Source: Echinarachnius parma (Eukaryota; Echinodermata; Echinoidea; Clypeasteroida; Echinarachniidae). From it: a DNA stretch of 64,000 bases. Every line of letters starts with the position of its first letter. Within the stretch, counting starts at the first letter, position 1. The notes under the pieces are model-generated. The model was not told the origin of the DNA. It was given only the letters and a program-made list of their open reading frames with translations, and ran no database searches. Below are positions 35,072 to 47,900 of this stretch, piece after piece. The stretch covers positions 1 to 64,000 of the forward strand of contig JBAMJV010008004.1 in the NCBI GenBank assembly GCA_037951105.1, written 5' to 3'. The translations under genes were made by a program, and so were the position numbers.

Positions 35072-35507
35072 TATTTAACGATCTAATACATTGCATAATA
35101 AGGAGTAGCAATTGTGCTGTTGATATACAGTAGTACTTTTATTATCACTGTTCACTTTTTTTCAATTTCTTTTTTTGGTATTTTTAATCTTTCATCTACC
35201 GTATTACATGTGTTATGTTCTTCTTATGATTACAGCCCTGTTGAAATAAAAAGCTTTTGAGGCTGAAATTGGGCATTCTATCGTTTGTAAAAGGGAACTA
35301 TTATAGTAAATTTGTCCGAATCGACCCACTTCATTCTCTAGTGGTTCTTCCATGTCCTATTGTTGTTTTACCCTTTATAATGAAAATATGAAGCCTGCTT
35401 TGGTTTTTAAATGTTATCTCTGTAATTGAGATATTTGATGAGTAACTTTTAAAAAATCCGGGGGATCATTTTAGCTGTGTATATACAAACTCTTATAGCG
35501 TATAGTT

Positions 35508-35761
35508 AAGGCCCGGTCACATATCACCGGATAGCACAAACGGATACCCAACGAATAGAAAATCAGTTGAGAAATCAAATTATCCGGTAGTAAATGTCGT
35601 CTCCATAGATCCATGCACGAAACCATCCGCCGGATAAAACAACGTACATCGCCTGACAAGGAACGGACAAAAAACGCATACGAACTAGGAGACGAACGGA
35701 TTGAATTTTTACTCTCCGTCGGGCAACCGTTTACGCTATCCGGTGATATGTGACTGGGCCT
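35508..35761. mobile_element. Miniature element I
   Basis: About 254 bp. It starts AAGGCCCGGTCACATATCAC and ends with the inverted GTGATATGTGACTGGGCCTT; the arms match for about 27 bp. TA occurs at both edges. Confidence 0.8.
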
Positions 35762-35829
35762 TAGGCAAATAACACTTCGTGAATTTTTGCTCATTATACT
35801 CCGACATAATTATGATATCTGACATTCAC

Positions 35830-35945
35830 TTAAAGTGAAACCAGTAAAGTGTCTAACTCCACGAAAAGTACTTGGAGCTTCCACATTTCTCTTCTACCGT
35901 GTTGTTTGGCTTATGGTAAGAGAAGAATAAAATAGGTTATATCTG
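35830..35945 (+). mobile_element. Family B, half copy
   Basis: TTAAAGTGAAACCAGTAAAG then CTTCTACCGTGTTGTTTGGC, nearly identical to the first 115 bp of the copy at 43186. The rest is absent. Confidence 0.75.
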
Positions 35946-36078
35946 ACATTCATTTAACATGCCAGAGGAATTGTCCACTCAGTGGACATATCAGAACACA
36001 AATACTATTTATATTAACCCTTTATCAACATATTCGTTTCTCATATGTATTTATTTGTTTATAACTACCTGTTTATAT

Positions 36079-36430
36079 TTAAAGGGATCTAGTAACATCG
36101 ATTAAATCCACAATCTTACTAAGAATTCTAGTACCTCGCTATATTCGTATTACATACGATTTTCGAATTTCCCTTTGTTTAAAAAGATATTTACGATTGA
36201 AGTGTTCGGATTTTTAATTATCCACTGGAAAGTTATAACTATACAAAATCAATGCAACGAGTTAGCTAATATCACTCTGCTTTTTTCACTCATTGCTTGG
36301 CCATAAAATATCCATTTAACGTCAATTTCACACACATTACTCGGTGGACATATCATTTCACAACAATACATATTTCATCAACCATTCATCACTTTGTGCA
36401 CATGTCAACAAAGTTACTAGATCCCTTTAA
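36079..36430 (+). mobile_element. Miniature element family G, copy 1
   Basis: Begins TTAAAGGGATCTAGTAAC and ends GTTACTAGATCCCTTTAA, with an interior containing TCGGATTTTTAATTATCCACTGG. A second copy of the right end lies at 36614-36634, leaving about 200 bp between the two termini. Confidence 0.8.
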
Positions 36431-36894
36431 CGTATAATTGTATTGCGTTTATGTTTTAATTCAAACAAAGGGAAACTGGAGAAACTGATTTTATGACATT
36501 CTTGAACGTTGCAGCCATGATCTTGGCGATGGAACAGCAGCAACATTGCTGACCATGCTATCCCAAATATCTTTGAATAAATATATAAATAAATACATAT
36601 CAAATTAATAAACATAGTTACTAGATCCCTTTAAATATAGATAAACGAACAAAACAAAACAAGCATTGGATCGAGCAGACCACAGCAGATCAGAAGATTC
36701 ACTCTGACTCCGTCCTTGTAATTCCTCCGTCACCAGCCTAGCATATTCTGACTCCATCGTTGTAATTCCTCTGTCACCAGGCTAGCATATTTAGCTCGAG
36801 CTTGCTTATGGCCAGCAAACTGTTGCAAAACTCGAAAACTTTGATATTTTTTGCTATTGCTCAGCCGCTAGCAACGTAAAAACTCTGACCAGGA

Positions 36895-37999
36895 CAGTGG
36901 CGTAGTGTGGTCAGTGGTCACACTGATTAACCCTATTAAGGCCGGGCTATTTGAGGTCTTCAGCAGGCCGGGGGGGGGGGGGGGCATTATGGCCCCCCCC
37001 TAAGATCTCGGCCGCGGAGCGGCCGATCGCCGTAAAAATTTGCACGCGTGATAAGTGAAGTGTATAGAATACAATGGTAATTTTTAAAAATTTTGAAAAA
37101 TTCATTAATTTGCATATTTATGGTAATTTATGCAAATAAGTCATGAAATTCATATTTTTACCCATAAATCATATATTCTTCATAATTAAACTCTGGTTTT
37201 CACTACATATATTCTTTAGAGCATTTGGAATGATACTACAACAAAAAAAATTGGAAGAGCCCGGTTCTTCCTTTTGTTTTCTATTGTTTTATTAATTTCT
37301 TATGTATTTCTTTGTTTTTTTAACTTATGTATTTTATTGTTTTTGTTGTTTATTTTATTTCTAACTATAATTTAACTGTTTTGAACCCCAAAACCAACAT
37401 ATAAAATGTAAACAACACCAAATATCTAATAATACACCTCATTTTATGAAAATTGATATTTCCATATGTTTTGTACACAAATCACGAAATTTAGCGATTT
37501 TCGGGCTGACATGCATAGACAAAAGGTCACGTGACTTTGTAACGGAGGGTCCGATTTTCAAAATTTTTGTTTTAAAACGTGCGCAAGACCCGAAAGAAAA
37601 AAGTCACCAAGCAGCGGCGCGTCATCATGCAGCGTTTTTGAGCAATAAAAAAAATTCCGGAGGGGGGGGCCATTATGCCCCCCCCCCCCGGCCTTATTAG
37701 GGTTAAGGGGTTGGTGCGACATGATTGTACATTATTAGGGGCACACTCTATGTATATTAGCTTTATTCTTAAATAATTTGCCCCTTTTGTTTTGATTTCT
37801 TTGGTCAAATTATTTGGTTGGAGTGATGGGAGGGGGGGGGGGGGGGGGGGCTGGGGCACGCGAATTATTAGGGACACACTCTATGTATTTATTATTACAG
37901 AATTGTTTGCAGAATGTTCCATTTATGTTTTTAATTGTTTTTGTATAATCATTCGGGTGGGGGGGGGGGGGGGGGGGGGATTGTAGCTATCCGCCACTG
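36895..37999. mobile_element. Element E, copy 3, split by element F
   Basis: The left end is CAGTGGCGTAGTGTGG and the right end GTAGCTATCCGCCACTG; the flanks GACCAGGA and GAACAGGG agree at 6 of 8 positions. It carries several G-tracts and a GGGCACACTCTATGTAT block also seen in copy 2. Element F is inserted at 36927-37706. Confidence 0.6.
36927..37706. mobile_element. piggyBac-like TTAA element F (non-autonomous)
   Basis: TTAA at both ends, followed inward by CCCTATTAAGGCCGGG and its near-perfect inverse (one mismatch). TTAA plus a CCCT start is the piggyBac signature. G- and C-tracts flank the interior. The 84-codon frame at 37446 has no transposase motif. Confidence 0.75.
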
Positions 38000-38810
38000 G
38001 AACAGGGGTTATTATTCCGCACATCGAGCACTGGTTTCTGTTTGCACGAGCACGCAGAGTAAAAGTAGTGTGGTTCTTTCATTAGTACTGCAAGAAGGGA
38101 GGGAAAACCCGTATCAGGATTTGCAACCCTCATATCATGCGTGGTAGTTACTCTGAACACGAGCAGAGAAAATCCTAAATCAGTTTTTGTTTGTTTTACT
38201 ATACGCATGCGATAGTTTCTCTCAGTATGTACTACAGTAAACGAACAGAGAGAACAACTTGGTCGGGATTTGTTTCTGTTTTATGGTTCTTGCGTTATGT
38301 TCTACAGAATAAAAACAGAAACTGACCATTCCTTCTAGTTTGGAAACAATGCGCTTTCCATACATGCTTAATACCGACGTTGAAAGACTAAAACGTGACT
38401 AATAAAGGCATAAAAGTGCAATATCGTATCATAATCGCGAAGGGTGAAGGACGGGAGGGGAGGGGGGGGGGGGGGGGGTGCGTGCTTCCCAATAAGATAA
38501 AGGGGTGGGGAAATGACGAAACACCATTATGTGTTCCTAATGACATACATGTAACACTATACTAGAAATCTACATTTTTCTGCCCGGTCGGGCAAGTAAC
38601 ATTGAGACTTGTACAATTTGAATGGCACGAAACAAAAATAAATGTGTGGCCCACATAAACATTGACAAGTCTGTTCATTTTTGGTTGTCCAGTCGCAAGT
38701 AAACATTCATGTCAAACAAATTTGGTGGCCTGAATATCCTTTTAGGGCCCTGGGCCAGCAGGCCTGTGCTAACTTGGAGAATGCATCTCACCATGTTCAT
38801 CATGTGCAGT

Positions 38811-39225
38811 GTAATTAGTAACATTGTCCAAATCCACGGAAATAACTTAGAACTCTAATGGTTCTTTCATAAACCTTCTACCTTCTTTCATATACCTTGT
38901 TGTATTCGTATTACCAATAGAAGTATGGGACGGGTTTGGGGTTTTCAAATTTCCCTTCCGCTAAAAAGATATTTACCATTGAAGCGTTCGGATTTTTAAT
39001 TATCCACTGGAAATTTATAACTGAGTACAAATTCAGTGCAATGAGCTCTCGAATATCACTTTGCAATTGCGCTCATTACTCGGCCATTTAACACTCATTT
39101 AACGTGAAATGTTTACACATTACTCAGTGGACATATCAGATTACAAACATACTGTACATATTTTGTATTAACATTTATCACCTTTTGAGCATGTATGTCA
39201 ACAAAGTTACTATATATCCCTTTAA
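38811..39225 (+). mobile_element. Family G, copy 2
   Basis: TAGTAACATTGTCCAAATCC at the left, GTTACTATATATCCCTTTAA at the right, and the interior GTTCGGATTTTTAATTATCC. The left TTAA is lost. Confidence 0.7.
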
Positions 39226-39786
39226 TCAATATCACTCAATGTGGATTGCGTTACAATTAGGTCAGTATACCATATATCCGTCGAGTAATTTCAACTGTTA
39301 ATATTTAATGTAGCTTTTTTTCTTTCTTTTTTTTCCATGAAATGGTGCAAAGGTTCTCAAAAGTAAACACGTATAGCTCTGTCTGTGCTATTTTGAACAT
39401 TGAGCTCTAATTAAAAGTTACTTTTCTGTTCATGCTCTTAGTATTTGTGTAGCCGGAAACATGATATTAAAAATAAATGTAAACAGTATGCATATTATGA
39501 TAATATAATCATTAAAATGTGCACTGTAGGCTCGACCAAAAATATACAAACTTTAAAATTGTTAGATGTTGGTTTATTAATGTGTACTTATCAAAGCTTA
39601 TACAAACTTAGATGTAAACACATATAATGTTTACAATTATACTAATAATTTATGTATCCAAATTGTCTTGTTTGTGTTGCTTAGTAACAAAGTTAAACAT
39701 ACATTTGTAGAATGTTATTGGGGTTATTGTTATCCTAAAATATGAAGTATAACCGCGACGTTGGACATGTGGGACGCTGGAATATT

Positions 39787-40330
39787 AAAGATATATCGTA
39801 ACTTTGTAGACATGTGCAAACAAAGTGATGAATGGTGGATAAAATGTGTTTGGTTGTGATCTGATATGTCCACTAAGTAATGCGTGAACAATTCACGTGA
39901 AATGATTGATATGGCCGGGTAATAAGCAAACGTGCAAAGTGATATTTGCAGACTCATTGCAGTGACTTTGTACACAGTTATAACTTTCTATTGGATAATT
40001 ACATTTCTGATCACTTCAATCGTAAATATTGTTTTAACGGAAGGGGAAAAGGTTAAGCTTCTATATATTGGCATGATTGGTAATAACATATCTTATATTC
40101 ATGTAACTGATATGATCTTTTGTTCTGTCTACCCTGCCCCATGTCACGTTGAAATGGTTCATTTATTTCATTTGTGACAGTGGACCTGGGTTTCTATGTT
40201 TTACATCTTTTGTTATTTATTTGAATTTAATAAAGATGGTGTAATATAACGAATACAATAATGTATGCGAGAACCATTATAGTTCTGAGTAAGTTTTGTG
40301 GATTTGGACAATGTTACTAGATCCCGTTAA
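39787..40330 (-). mobile_element. Family G, copy 3
   Basis: Opposite orientation to copies 1 and 2: CATGTGCAAACAAAGTGATG near the start and ACAATGTTACTAGATCCCGT at the end. Interior blocks GATCTGATATGTCCACTAAG are shared. It is longer than the others, with unrelated sequence near 40040-40260. Confidence 0.6.
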
Positions 40331-40439
40331 CGTTTTAATGTTTGCGAACTTATACTGCTAACAAAATTATTATTGTTTGCATTCAAATTGTTTTTGTTTA
40401 GCTAAATGACTATAAATGACTATATGCTCAAACTATCGG

Positions 40440-41398
40440 GGGCTATTCATACAGACTGATTCTCAATTCGTGCATGAGCTCAATTTGAAAGAGCACACAG
40501 TTTTATAAAAAACATAATCAACTTTGTTTGATCAAAATCGGTTAAGAAACAGCTGAAATATCAATAAATAATTCCGATTTGAATAAATGATGGGGACCAA
40601 CTTGTATTCAATAATAATTTTTTTAAAGGAAAATATGTTAATATCCTACAGATTTTTTGAAAATATACCATAATTGTTTTAGACTTTTTTTGATGATCTC
40701 TGTATTGAATAATTATTTCAACCAAACAGCTCTGTAACCGTCTGTATGTTTTACTACCATTCAATCATCATTGAATAATAACTGTTAGTATTAAAAGCCA
40801 ATAACAGTACTGGGAAACGCCCCACCCACACAAAAAGAAAACTACGCTTTTATCAACAACCACGTGAAAGAATATCATAACTTAGATGTTAATGTAAAAA
40901 ATTGGCCAACAACTGCTTTGGAATTGACTAAATTGAGCATTAAAATGTTCGAAATAAAACCAACTTTGACACAGATTAAATTGAACCGCATGCTCGCTGC
41001 GTGCAAAACCTATGGCAAATGCTGTGGCTCTACATGCGAACGAGCGTATAGATGTGGCCAGCGTAGACGGGCCAAACTGGCGGTGAATTTAGGCCAAATG
41101 TCAGCGGCGTGCATAAACGTTTCAACTGATATTTCTGTATTTAACTATATACTAAGGCGCGGATTTTTCTACACAAGCCCTTTTTTAATACTTATCCAAC
41201 AATACTGATCAACTAGTTTGGCTAATAAAAATACTTTCGGTAACTTTCCCAATACTGTTATTTGGCTTTAATAATAACTTGCGAAGCCTTGCGAAGCCTT
41301 GCCTCCCGTGTGGACCCCCTACCCCCAATGAGCGAAGCCTTGCCTCCCGTTTTTGGTTACCAACATTCAGTTTGACCAAAACTGTACTACCCCTTTAA
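40440..41398 (+). mobile_element. Family A, copy 7, degenerate, with nested K
   Basis: Body blocks TTTGATCAAAATCGGTTAAG and GCTGAAATATCAATAAAT identify family A. The right end is CAAAACTGTACTACCCCTTTAA at 41398. It is interrupted by K. Confidence 0.6.
40791..41271. mobile_element. TTAA-flanked element K
   Basis: 481 bp, TTAAAAGCCAATAACAGTAC at the left and the inverse of TTAAAGCCAAATAACAGT at the right. The enclosed 114-codon frame at 40864 has no recognised domain; whether it is translated is unknown. A solo K end lies at 23242. Confidence 0.7.
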
Positions 41399-41590
41399 AA
41401 AAAAAAAAAAAAAAAATAACGTGTGCCCCCTTCCCCCAATAAGTTACGTGCCCCGTCCAATCAGTCCAACAGATCGTTGCTACTGATGGCCTTCGTATAC
41501 ATGCATTCAACACGTGACGCATCCAGGTTCAGACTACATTTTGGGGAAAGGGGATGGGGTAGGGGGTCCACACGGGAGGCAAGGCTTCGC
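41291..41590. repeat. 35-bp perfect inverted repeat, 230 bp apart
   Basis: 41291-41325 (starts GCGAAGCCTTGCCTCCCG) is the exact reverse complement of 41556-41590. The left copy is partly followed by a second direct copy. Between them lie the end of family A and an A-tract. Confidence 0.85.
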
Positions 41591-42851
41591 TCATTGGGGG
41601 TATGGGGTAGGGTTTAGGCTGCAAGTTTCTGTATTGAAAATAATTTCTTAATATATTGTATATACTTAATCAATGAGAATGAAATAAAGTTCAATTCAAT
41701 TCAAGTATTACACTTTCCTACTACGGTATATACAGAAGAAGGAATAATCTAACAAGACTTTGGTCATCAATTCCACTCGTTTATACGGACAAAGTAATCT
41801 AATTTTAGACGAACGCATGATTTCCAACAACAAATTCTAATTTTGGGGCAAGCAGGTGATCCAGATTTCTTTTTTCTTTCCTTCCTTTCTGTTTGCTTAA
41901 ATATGCTTAATTAATTTGTAGTTATTTATTTGTTCAGAATCTTTTTGCTTGTCGGTTATAGATAGGAATAATCATTTTATACGGTATTCGGGCAAATCGG
42001 GCTCATCCTTAATACTGGAACTATTTTCTTTACGTCCGTGGTCGAATTATCGAAAATAATGAACGATTTTGTTGTATCATCATAATGATAAATGCATGCT
42101 TCTAGTGAATAAGTAAACCTCGTTGCATTATACAAATATTAATAATTGTATATTAAAATGAAACTCACTCGGGGAAGATTTTACGACATATTATGTTCAT
42201 CATGCGTGACATTTTCACCCCACAAACGTGGATACTATTTTGGTTACAAACGTAAACAAATGCGGCAGATAAAGAACCGAATTAATTGAGTGAATAGAGC
42301 ATGGATTGTAGAGCGCAGACAGTTAGTGTAGATAACAGAATGATAGGGTTATGAACAGAATTGACCACAATGACGAGATAAATACGTTTGCATTATGTGT
42401 AATAAAAAATGTCAATTGATATGAAAAGTACAAACCTCACAGCTGTGAAAAGACGAAATATATATGAATTTTGCCCCCAAACTGCCAAAGCAGATTTAAG
42501 AGCTCGAATTGTTAAATCGAATTTTAATTACTTGGGATATTATGGAGTCCACCCACCATTTCCATTTTCTCATCATAATTGGGGTATCTGAAATCATATA
42601 AGAACGCTCACACAGTGCATCCGCTGATGTAGCATTTTAACCTTTATAATTATTCTGTATTAAACCATGGCCGCTAGTATTACGAATCAAATCAATTACA
42701 AATAACATTTATTCAGAATAAGTTTCAGAATATAATGTTACAATATATGTGCTTTAACCTATTTGCTTTTACCATGTACTGCATTGCATACCAAAGCTCG
42801 TGAAAGCAAGTGAATTAGAATGAGTATAAGGTTACTATGATTATATATGAC

Positions 42852-42890
42852 CAGTGGCGTAGATACGAGAAAGGGGGGGGGGGGGGGGGG
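42852..42890. mobile_element. Left end of an E-family element
   Basis: CAGTGGCGTAGATACGAG followed by a G-tract of about 18. No clear right end was identified. Confidence 0.4.
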
Positions 42891-43185
42891 CGGCGGCATG
42901 GGTGCAGGGTACATGCCCTCCGATAATTTTCTTGAACAATAAAGAATACATCCGTTAAACATACCTTAATACCCAGAGTGTGCCCCCTGCAATAATTCGC
43001 AATAGTCTGTTTAGGGTCAGTGTAAGGTTTATTATTATTTTTTTTAAATACAATATATCAATAGATAATCTCTGTTGGTATATGAACAATTAAAAGCGGA
43101 GCAATTGTCATGCGTGGAACCCCCACCATCTCCGTTGGACCACTGGCTTCATCACTGCCCCTACTTTAGATAATTCATGGCCTTC

Positions 43186-43573
43186 TTAAAGTGAAACCAG
43201 TAAAGTGTCTAACTCCACGAAAAGTACTTGGAGCTTCCACATTTCTCTTCTACCGTGTTGTTTGGCTTAGGGTAAGAGAAGAATAAAATAGGGTTAGATT
43301 TTGTTTAATGCCCCTTTAGTATGACGATATCTATCATTGATAATCATTCAGCTCAAGAGCGTTAATGAACGGTCATAAACCACATACACGTTATACAGTA
43401 ATTCGTTGTAAAAGCTGACGCAAATTTTCGCTTTTTTAACCAGGAAAGCAGTGTTCTTTTTCAATGAAACTTTCACACATCATTCGGACATATCTTAAAA
43501 TGATTTTGGTGTAGGATTGAAATCTCAAATGTAATTTTGGGCAATATCTGACACTTTACAGGTGCACCTTTAA
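43186..43573 (+). mobile_element. Family B, copy 4 (complete)
   Basis: TTAAAGTGAAACCAGTAAAG to CTTTACAGGTGCACCTTTAA, 388 bp, both TTAA ends present. Best reference copy of family B in the window. Confidence 0.85.
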
Positions 43574-44668
43574 ACATTTTCTCCGAGATCTATCGATTCG
43601 TTGAATTCAATTTACAAAAAGACTCCTGACCGATTTTAAGAACACGAACCATTTTCACGTTACCATGGTTACCCAATAAGATGACGTTTTCATCTTCGGT
43701 TATTCCATTATCTCTATGGTAACGCGTAATTACTACAATATTTCATATTTTTACAAAGGCTGTGGGAAATTTGAGCTTTACTTCCGGACATTTGCAATTT
43801 ATAGTATTGAGAGATACCAAAGCCGTATATCATGTCTATGGTGAATAACATGCGTATATATACATTATAAGTTTTAACATCTACATATAACATTTCAATA
43901 CAAATGAAAACATTATAATAATACCGCCTGCTCAGTATGAATGTACAGTTCATCTTCGAAATACAATTATAGCTATGTTTTCACTTGTTGATATATTTTG
44001 GAATAATGTTTGCATTTTTAAAATTTATTATTAATTTCCTCGTGAGAAATGCCATAACCGTTTGTGCTGGATATAACATGAGTAAATTGTATCATCTAAC
44101 ATCTCATTCAAAATGTGAGTATTGCAGTGTTACTCACTCACTATCATATGAATCAATGTAAAATACATCTCCAACATAATATAGAGAAATATAATTATAT
44201 AGCGGACCAATACATACGGCGTTTGCTTCGTCCTATTTAAAAAAAAAATGCAAGGAATAATCATTTACATGATAAGAATCACACATGTATTGTTAATGTA
44301 TTTTTGACGAATTGGTGCATTCTTCAATTACATGTAAATGTAATTAATTTCCTCGATCGACCGTGGAAGGACATGTTTGTACGTATGTGAGAAGCCGCAT
44401 GATATTGCATATTCTTTTCACTCAGACAATCAAACACAAGTTGGGGGTTCCCCGTCATTTGCCCGTGGTTTCGAGTGTACGATTGCAGCCATTTTCGCTA
44501 AATTACACAATTTCCATATCACTTTTCTTCTTCCGCGTTTGCTGCAGAACGTGTCACTGCTCAACATGTATACATTTCTATGTCACTTTTCTCCTCCCGT
44601 CGGGCAGAAATTTTTCTTCATGAAAACACTGTTTTATTATTCATTATTTTTATTTTTTGTTTTTGCAG
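43574..44668. other. Region upstream of the nuclear receptor
   Basis: No coding exon seen. The strong acceptor TTTTTGCAG at 44660-44668 means that a 5' UTR exon lies upstream, here or farther away. No promoter motif is convincing. Confidence 0.4.
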
Positions 44669-44929
44669 ATAGATGACCGTCAATAAAAAGCGCCATAACA
44701 TGCAGGACATGGCGGGTGCTGACGTAAGTTACGAACACCACAGTGACAGCGCGAATACTTCTTGCTCGTCTTCTAATATATTGTCTACTAGTACATCGTC
44801 TTGCTGTGACGTCACGGAAGACGTCATCACGGCCAAACAAGAGAGGCTCGCGGCTTCGCCGGCGTCATGTGGTATTTCGAGCCCGTGCCCCGACCATTCC
44901 GACCACGAATCAGGCGATACAGTATGCAG
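44669..44929 (+). CDS. Receptor exon 1 (start codon, A/B region)
   Basis: The acceptor TTTTTGCAG precedes 44669, ATG is at 44673 and the donor GTAGCT follows 44929. The 85 codons plus two bases encode a serine-rich, acidic A/B region ([18 protein letters not shown]), typical of low-complexity activation regions. Another in-frame ATG four to six codons later could also start translation. Confidence 0.75.
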
Positions 44930-47900
44930 GTAGCTATTAATGTATTAAAGTTATGATTATTATGGTTTACTATACTCATTGATTTTTTTTACGCGTGAAG
45001 AATATATGCGGGTAGATGGACGCGTGTATTAAACCATGATTCATTTCCTCGTGTGACCGGAGAACAATTTTAAAATGAGTATACTAATTACAATATGAAT
45101 ATGGAATATTGATATAGTTAGCATTATTATCATAATGGTATCACAAGGGGCATGTAGTATTCAGGTAACTATGCATTATGTATGGACATTATGAGTTGAT
45201 ATAATTAATTGATTTTGTTACGCGTGAAGAGTGTATACTATTCGGATAGATGTACGCGTGATTATACAATGAGTATAATTTATATTACAATATGATTACG
45301 GAACTATTATAATGTTAGTAGCATTGTTATCATAATTGTATCTCAAGGGACATTCAGTATACAGGTAACCATGGTAACTATACATATATATGATACTTAT
45401 AATGTGAATAATGTATTGATTTTCTTACGCGACTATAATACTTACAATATGCATACGGAATGATTATATAGTTTTATCATTGTGATCATTATTGTATCTC
45501 AAGGGACACCCAGTATGCATGTAACTATATACATATGAATGAAACGTATATGATGTGATTAAATTGATTGATTTGACGGGTGAAGAATGCCTTCAGATAG
45601 AAATGTGTGTGTTCATATTATACAATGGATACACTAATTAATGTATGAATGTGTAATGAGTATAGCGATAGCATCATTACCAACATGATTGTATCTCAAT
45701 AGACATCTACATTTATATTATATGGAAAGTATGTTGTGATATAATTCATTGATTTTGTTACGCGTGAAAGATGCCCTTTAGATACATGAACATATATAGT
45801 TGTACTAACTTGTACAAAGACTATACTTACAATATACTGAATACTGAATATGGAATTATTTTATTGATAGCATCATTATGATCATAATTGTATCCCAAAG
45901 GGACACCCAGTATCCAAGTAACTATATATATGTATGGAACTTATGGGCCCTGTTGCAGAAAGAGATACAATCGATTGTAAGTTGCAATTAATCGTAAGTC
46001 AAATCACGTGTTCTAAATGCGCAAATCTGATTGGTTGAAACGCGTAAATTTTCTGACTTACGATCATTCGTAACTTACAATCGATTGTATCTCTTTCTGC
46101 AACGGGGCCCTGATGTGATATAATTACTGTACTTGATTTTGTTACGGGTGAAGAATGCCTTCATGTAGTAATTCGCGTGTTGATAATTGTACAATGGGAT
46201 AATAATTAAAAATGCGAATATGGAATGATTACAGCGTCATCTTCATTAGTATCATGATTGTATCTCAAGGTACATCAACTATGACATATGTTGAACCAGG
46301 GGCCGCTGAACCGGGGGGCTGGGAGGAGGGGGGGGGGGGGGGGGGGGAGGGGGGGGGGGGCTGCAATCCCTCCCCCCCACTTTTTTGGCTTAAACCAATA
46401 AAATACATAAGCATAAAATAACAATACAAATGTGGTCAGCCCCCCCCCCCCCCACTTTCAAAACCTTTCCGCGGCCCCTGTGTTCTGCCGACACTAATGT
46501 TTGATACGTTTTTATGGCGTTGCATTGTGGACACCATCTCGGATGCGTCCGTTGACGAGCAGTAGTGTACATAATAATATGGCGTTGTGTTACATGCATT
46601 ATGGACTCGATCTTGGATGCGTGCGCCGAGTATGTACTAAGTATATTTATAACTCACGAGTGTTTATTATCGTTATAATATCATTGCAGGAGGTGCGAAT
46701 GTGATAATAACAATTTGGAGCGACCTAAAATGAAGAGATGCAACGGATCGACGACGGACGAAGAACAGAAGACTAGAGGGAGAAGAAAGAAGAGGAGGAG
46801 ACAGAAGGCTCAAGATGAACCGGTCTACTCAGGTACTTTCTTTAAGTGGTCCATTAAAGTAACATTGTCCAAATCCTCAAAACTTACTTGGAACTCCAGT
46901 GGTTCTCTCATACCTTATCATATTCATATTAACAATAAAAGCACGGGACAGGTTTCGGTTTTTCAAATTTCAATTTCGTTCAAAATATATTTAGGATTGA
47001 AGTGTGTCTGTATGAAATTGTCTACGGGATAATTTCATCCGTGTACAAAGTAAGTGCAATGTGTTTTGCTCATATCTCAGCCAAAGGCATCCAATTAACG
47101 TGACATTTTCACACATTACTTTGTGGACATATCATATCACACCAATACACATTTTATTAATCACTCATCACTTTTTGCACTTGTCAACAAAGTTACTAGA
47201 TCCCTTCAACTATATATTTTTTTTCAAAAGTGACATTTGAGACTTCTACCATATACCATTATCATCAGAAGACTTGTTTCAATTATGTGTGAAAGTTTCA
47301 TAAAAAAAGAACACTGTTTACCTAGTGAAAAAAATAGAAAATTTGTGACCGGCTCTGGCAAAACCAGCAACTTTGACACAAAATGTAAAATTGAGCTTTT
47401 GATATGATGTTATCGTGTGGATTTTTCTTTTTATTTTGAGACCATTTTTATGCCGATCGGACAAAAACTGACGAAGTTATGATTTTTAAAATTATTTTTC
47501 TTATTCTGCTAAAACAATGGAGATAATTGAGGTTAAAGGGATAGTTGAGTTCTGGTAAAGAGAGGACTGTTTTGGTCAAACTGAATTTAGTAACCAAAAC
47601 CTGCACCATTACATTACAAACTAATAGTTATAACTCCACCATGCACGAAAGGAATACACAATTACAAACGACTTAGTAAAAAGCCTGTTATCATAAAAAA
47701 GAGCCGTTCAAACTCAAGAGGGCGCTCTCTAAAAACTCATTGGTTTCAACCATTTGAAATAAAATAATGTGCATGTGATGGTTTGTAAAAATAGTGATTA
47801 GATAGAGAGATAATCAACAACTATTAAAACACTTCTTTTGACAATTTTTGAAAAGAGGAAGCATTTAAAAAAAAAATTAACTGTTGGTTCAAAATTATTT

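Noticed and set aside
37446-37700. Transposase remnant in element F
   Set aside because: No catalytic DDD pattern or zinc-finger tail; the end of the frame is C-tract derived.
40864-41208. 114-codon frame in element K as a cysteine-rich protein
   Set aside because: Lies wholly within a miniature transposon, no signal peptide or known cysteine framework; left unassigned.
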